DNA of 64,000 bases, from the NCBI RefSeq assembly GCF_013019105.1, contig NZ_BLTE01000001.1, positions 186,001-250,000 on the forward strand, given 5' to 3'. This stretch comes from Fundidesulfovibrio magnetotacticus (lineage in GTDB: Bacteria > Desulfobacterota > Desulfovibrionia > Desulfovibrionales > Desulfovibrionaceae). Below are positions 63,097 to 64,000 of this stretch, piece after piece. The position numbers were made by a program, and so were the translations under genes. Numbering within the stretch: the first letter of the stretch is position 1; each line of letters opens with the position of its first letter. The notes under the pieces are model-generated. The model did no database searches. It saw only the letters and a list, made by a program, of their open reading frames with translations, and was not told where the DNA came from.

Positions 63097-63555
63097 CTAC
63101 GTGAACATGTTGATGGCGCACGTGTCGGCCAGCTTCAGGTACTGCTCGGCGTTCATCACTTCGACGCCGTCGATCAGGTCTTCTTTGCCGAGCTTCATCA
63201 TGTCCAGCGTCATGCGGCAGGCGATGAGCCTCACCCCCTCCAGTTGCGCCGTCTCCTGAAGCTCCGGCAGGTCCGGGATGCCCGCCTGGGCGATCTGGCG
63301 CTTCATCATCCAGCTGGCCAGGCGGGACATCCCCGGGATCGCCCCCAGGAAGCCCGGCGGATGGAACAGGAACTTCCCCAACTGTCCCTTGCGCACGGCG
63401 TTGATGCCCATAAACGTATGGAACACGAAGGCCTCGTGTCCCAGCCTGCGCGCGTTGATGGAGAGGATCAGGGCAGGATAGGCCCCGTCCAGGGTGCCCC
63501 GGGAACAGATGAAGGCGTAGCGCTGGCTTCCACCAGCTTCGGGCTTCGATTCCAT
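63097..63555 (-). CDS. DsrE/DsrF-like family protein
   Basis: This encodes 152 residues with an AGGAGGTGA site before the ATG. The DsrE-like fold is visible: YAFICSRGTLDGAYPALILSINARRLGHEAFVFHTFMGI, then the conserved ACRMTLDMM region with Cys and Asp. In this family the Cys carries persulfide or acts in redox transfer; CAINMF at the end adds another Cys. It precedes nothing on this strand in the window; upstream is the formate dehydrogenase cytochrome gene, 77 bases away, so the two may be co-transcribed. Confidence 0.85.
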   Translation of the reverse strand: MESKPEAGGSQRYAFICSRGTLDGAYPALILSINARRLGHEAFVFHTFMGINAVRKGQLGKFLFHPPGFLGAIPGMSRLASWMMKRQIAQAGIPDLPELQETAQLEGVRLIACRMTLDMMKLGKEDLIDGVEVMNAEQYLKLADTCAINMFT

Positions 63556-63632
63556 GGCGTCACCTCCTGGGTGCGGACTCCGGGGCGCTTACCCCGGAGC
63601 CCGCTCGTGCTGTCATAGGCCGTGGGACCGTA

Positions 63633-64000
63633 TCACCCCCGGCGCTTCGATTCCAGCTCCCTGTTCCATTCGCTGTGATGCATCCTGGCCCAGGCGCGGC
63701 TCACTTTGCCGTCCACCAGGGTGCGCCACGTGCCCGGGTTGCCGATGGTGCCCAGGTAGGCGTGCGCCAGCGCGCAGGCCACGAAGAGCACCCCGCCAAC
63801 GCCGTGCAGCGTGGAAAGCCACAGGTTCAGGGTCGCCGGGAGCGACTCCTTCCAGATGAGCGGCAGGCCCGTTCCGGCCATGAGCGCCGTGAGCGCCAGG
63901 GTGAGCCAGAAGAAGACCTTCTGCCCCGCGTTGAGCCGCCCGGCCGGGACGTGCCCCTCATCGCCCTCGTGGCCGCCCAGGTAGCCGCCGTTCTTGGAGA
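63633..64000 (-). CDS. Formate dehydrogenase gamma subunit-type cytochrome b (5' end outside window)
   Basis: About 122 codons are visible, ending with the stop at 63633. The sequence RLNAGQKVFFWLTLALTALMAGTGL, LHGVGGVLFVACALAHAYLGTIGNPGTW and WARMHHSEWNRE is the C-terminal half of the FdnI/FdoI-type diheme cytochrome b. The His in the LHGVGG and ALAHAYL helices should bind heme. In such complexes this subunit passes electrons between the periplasmic enzyme and menaquinone. The start and catalytic subunits are beyond the window. Confidence 0.88.
   Translation of the reverse strand, partial: SKNGGYLGGHEGDEGHVPAGRLNAGQKVFFWLTLALTALMAGTGLPLIWKESLPATLNLWLSTLHGVGGVLFVACALAHAYLGTIGNPGTWRTLVDGKVSRAWARMHHSEWNRELESKRRG

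Overview
The window comes from a very GC-rich (roughly two thirds G+C by eye) anaerobic deltaproteobacterium, most likely a sulfate reducer of the Desulfovibrio group. The clues are a rubredoxin followed by a rubredoxin:oxygen oxidoreductase (flavodiiron protein), a c-heme chemotaxis receptor of the DcrA type, a multiheme cytochrome c, futalosine-route menaquinone genes, a short cytochrome bd oxidase, a formate-dehydrogenase-type cytochrome b and PEP synthase. It reads as ordinary chromosome: about 55 genes in short operons, often with 4-base stop/start overlaps. I found no tRNA, rRNA, CRISPR array, transposase or phage gene.

Layout. 0-5.2 kb: PAS histidine kinases and a sigma-54 response regulator. 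5.3-8.2 kb: a small exported protein, TatD and an MscS channel with a cyclic-nucleotide domain. 8.3-12.9 kb: a minus-strand operon joining an SsuABC/NMT1-type ABC importer to a double-cubane-cluster reductase (YjiM type) and its ATP-driven activator (YjiL type). The importer's binding protein has an in-frame UGA followed by a SECIS-like hairpin. 13.2-21.9 kb: MurJ, a TrmN6-like methyltransferase, a polysaccharide deacetylase-like protein and a DUF1501/DUF1800 pair. 22-24 kb: a btaA-btaB pair for phosphorus-free betaine lipids. 24-32 kb: phosphofructokinase, an RdgC-like pair, an orphan FtsX/MacB-type permease, a ferredoxin-like DUF362 protein and an acetate transporter.

32-37 kb: a palindrome-rich gap, then ubiE/menG, a nucleotide-sugar dehydrogenase, a 73-codon TusA-like gene with an in-frame UGA (Cys-Sec motif), mqnB and a polyprenyl diphosphate synthase. 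The methyltransferase, futalosine hydrolase and prenyl synthase all serve menaquinone synthesis. 37-43 kb: an HDOD-PAS-GGDEF protein and PurSL. 43-52 kb: a redox/oxygen block with a tetraheme cytochrome, the c-heme MCP, rubredoxin, Roo, a cysteine-rich Rrf2 regulator and CydAB. 52-64 kb: a solute-binding protein, PEP synthase, an HD-GYP sensor, the coupled operon mnmA-gmhB-wzx-thiL, a DsrE-like protein and a partial formate dehydrogenase gamma subunit.

Most notable: two independent genes, at 10344-11300 (minus) and 35199-35420 (plus), stay open through a single UGA, and each UGA is followed at the right distance by a hairpin that fits the bacterial SECIS pattern. One belongs to an importer encoded with a double-cubane enzyme whose natural substrate is unknown. 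Neither would survive standard gene calling. All calls come from reading the sequence; no database search was run.
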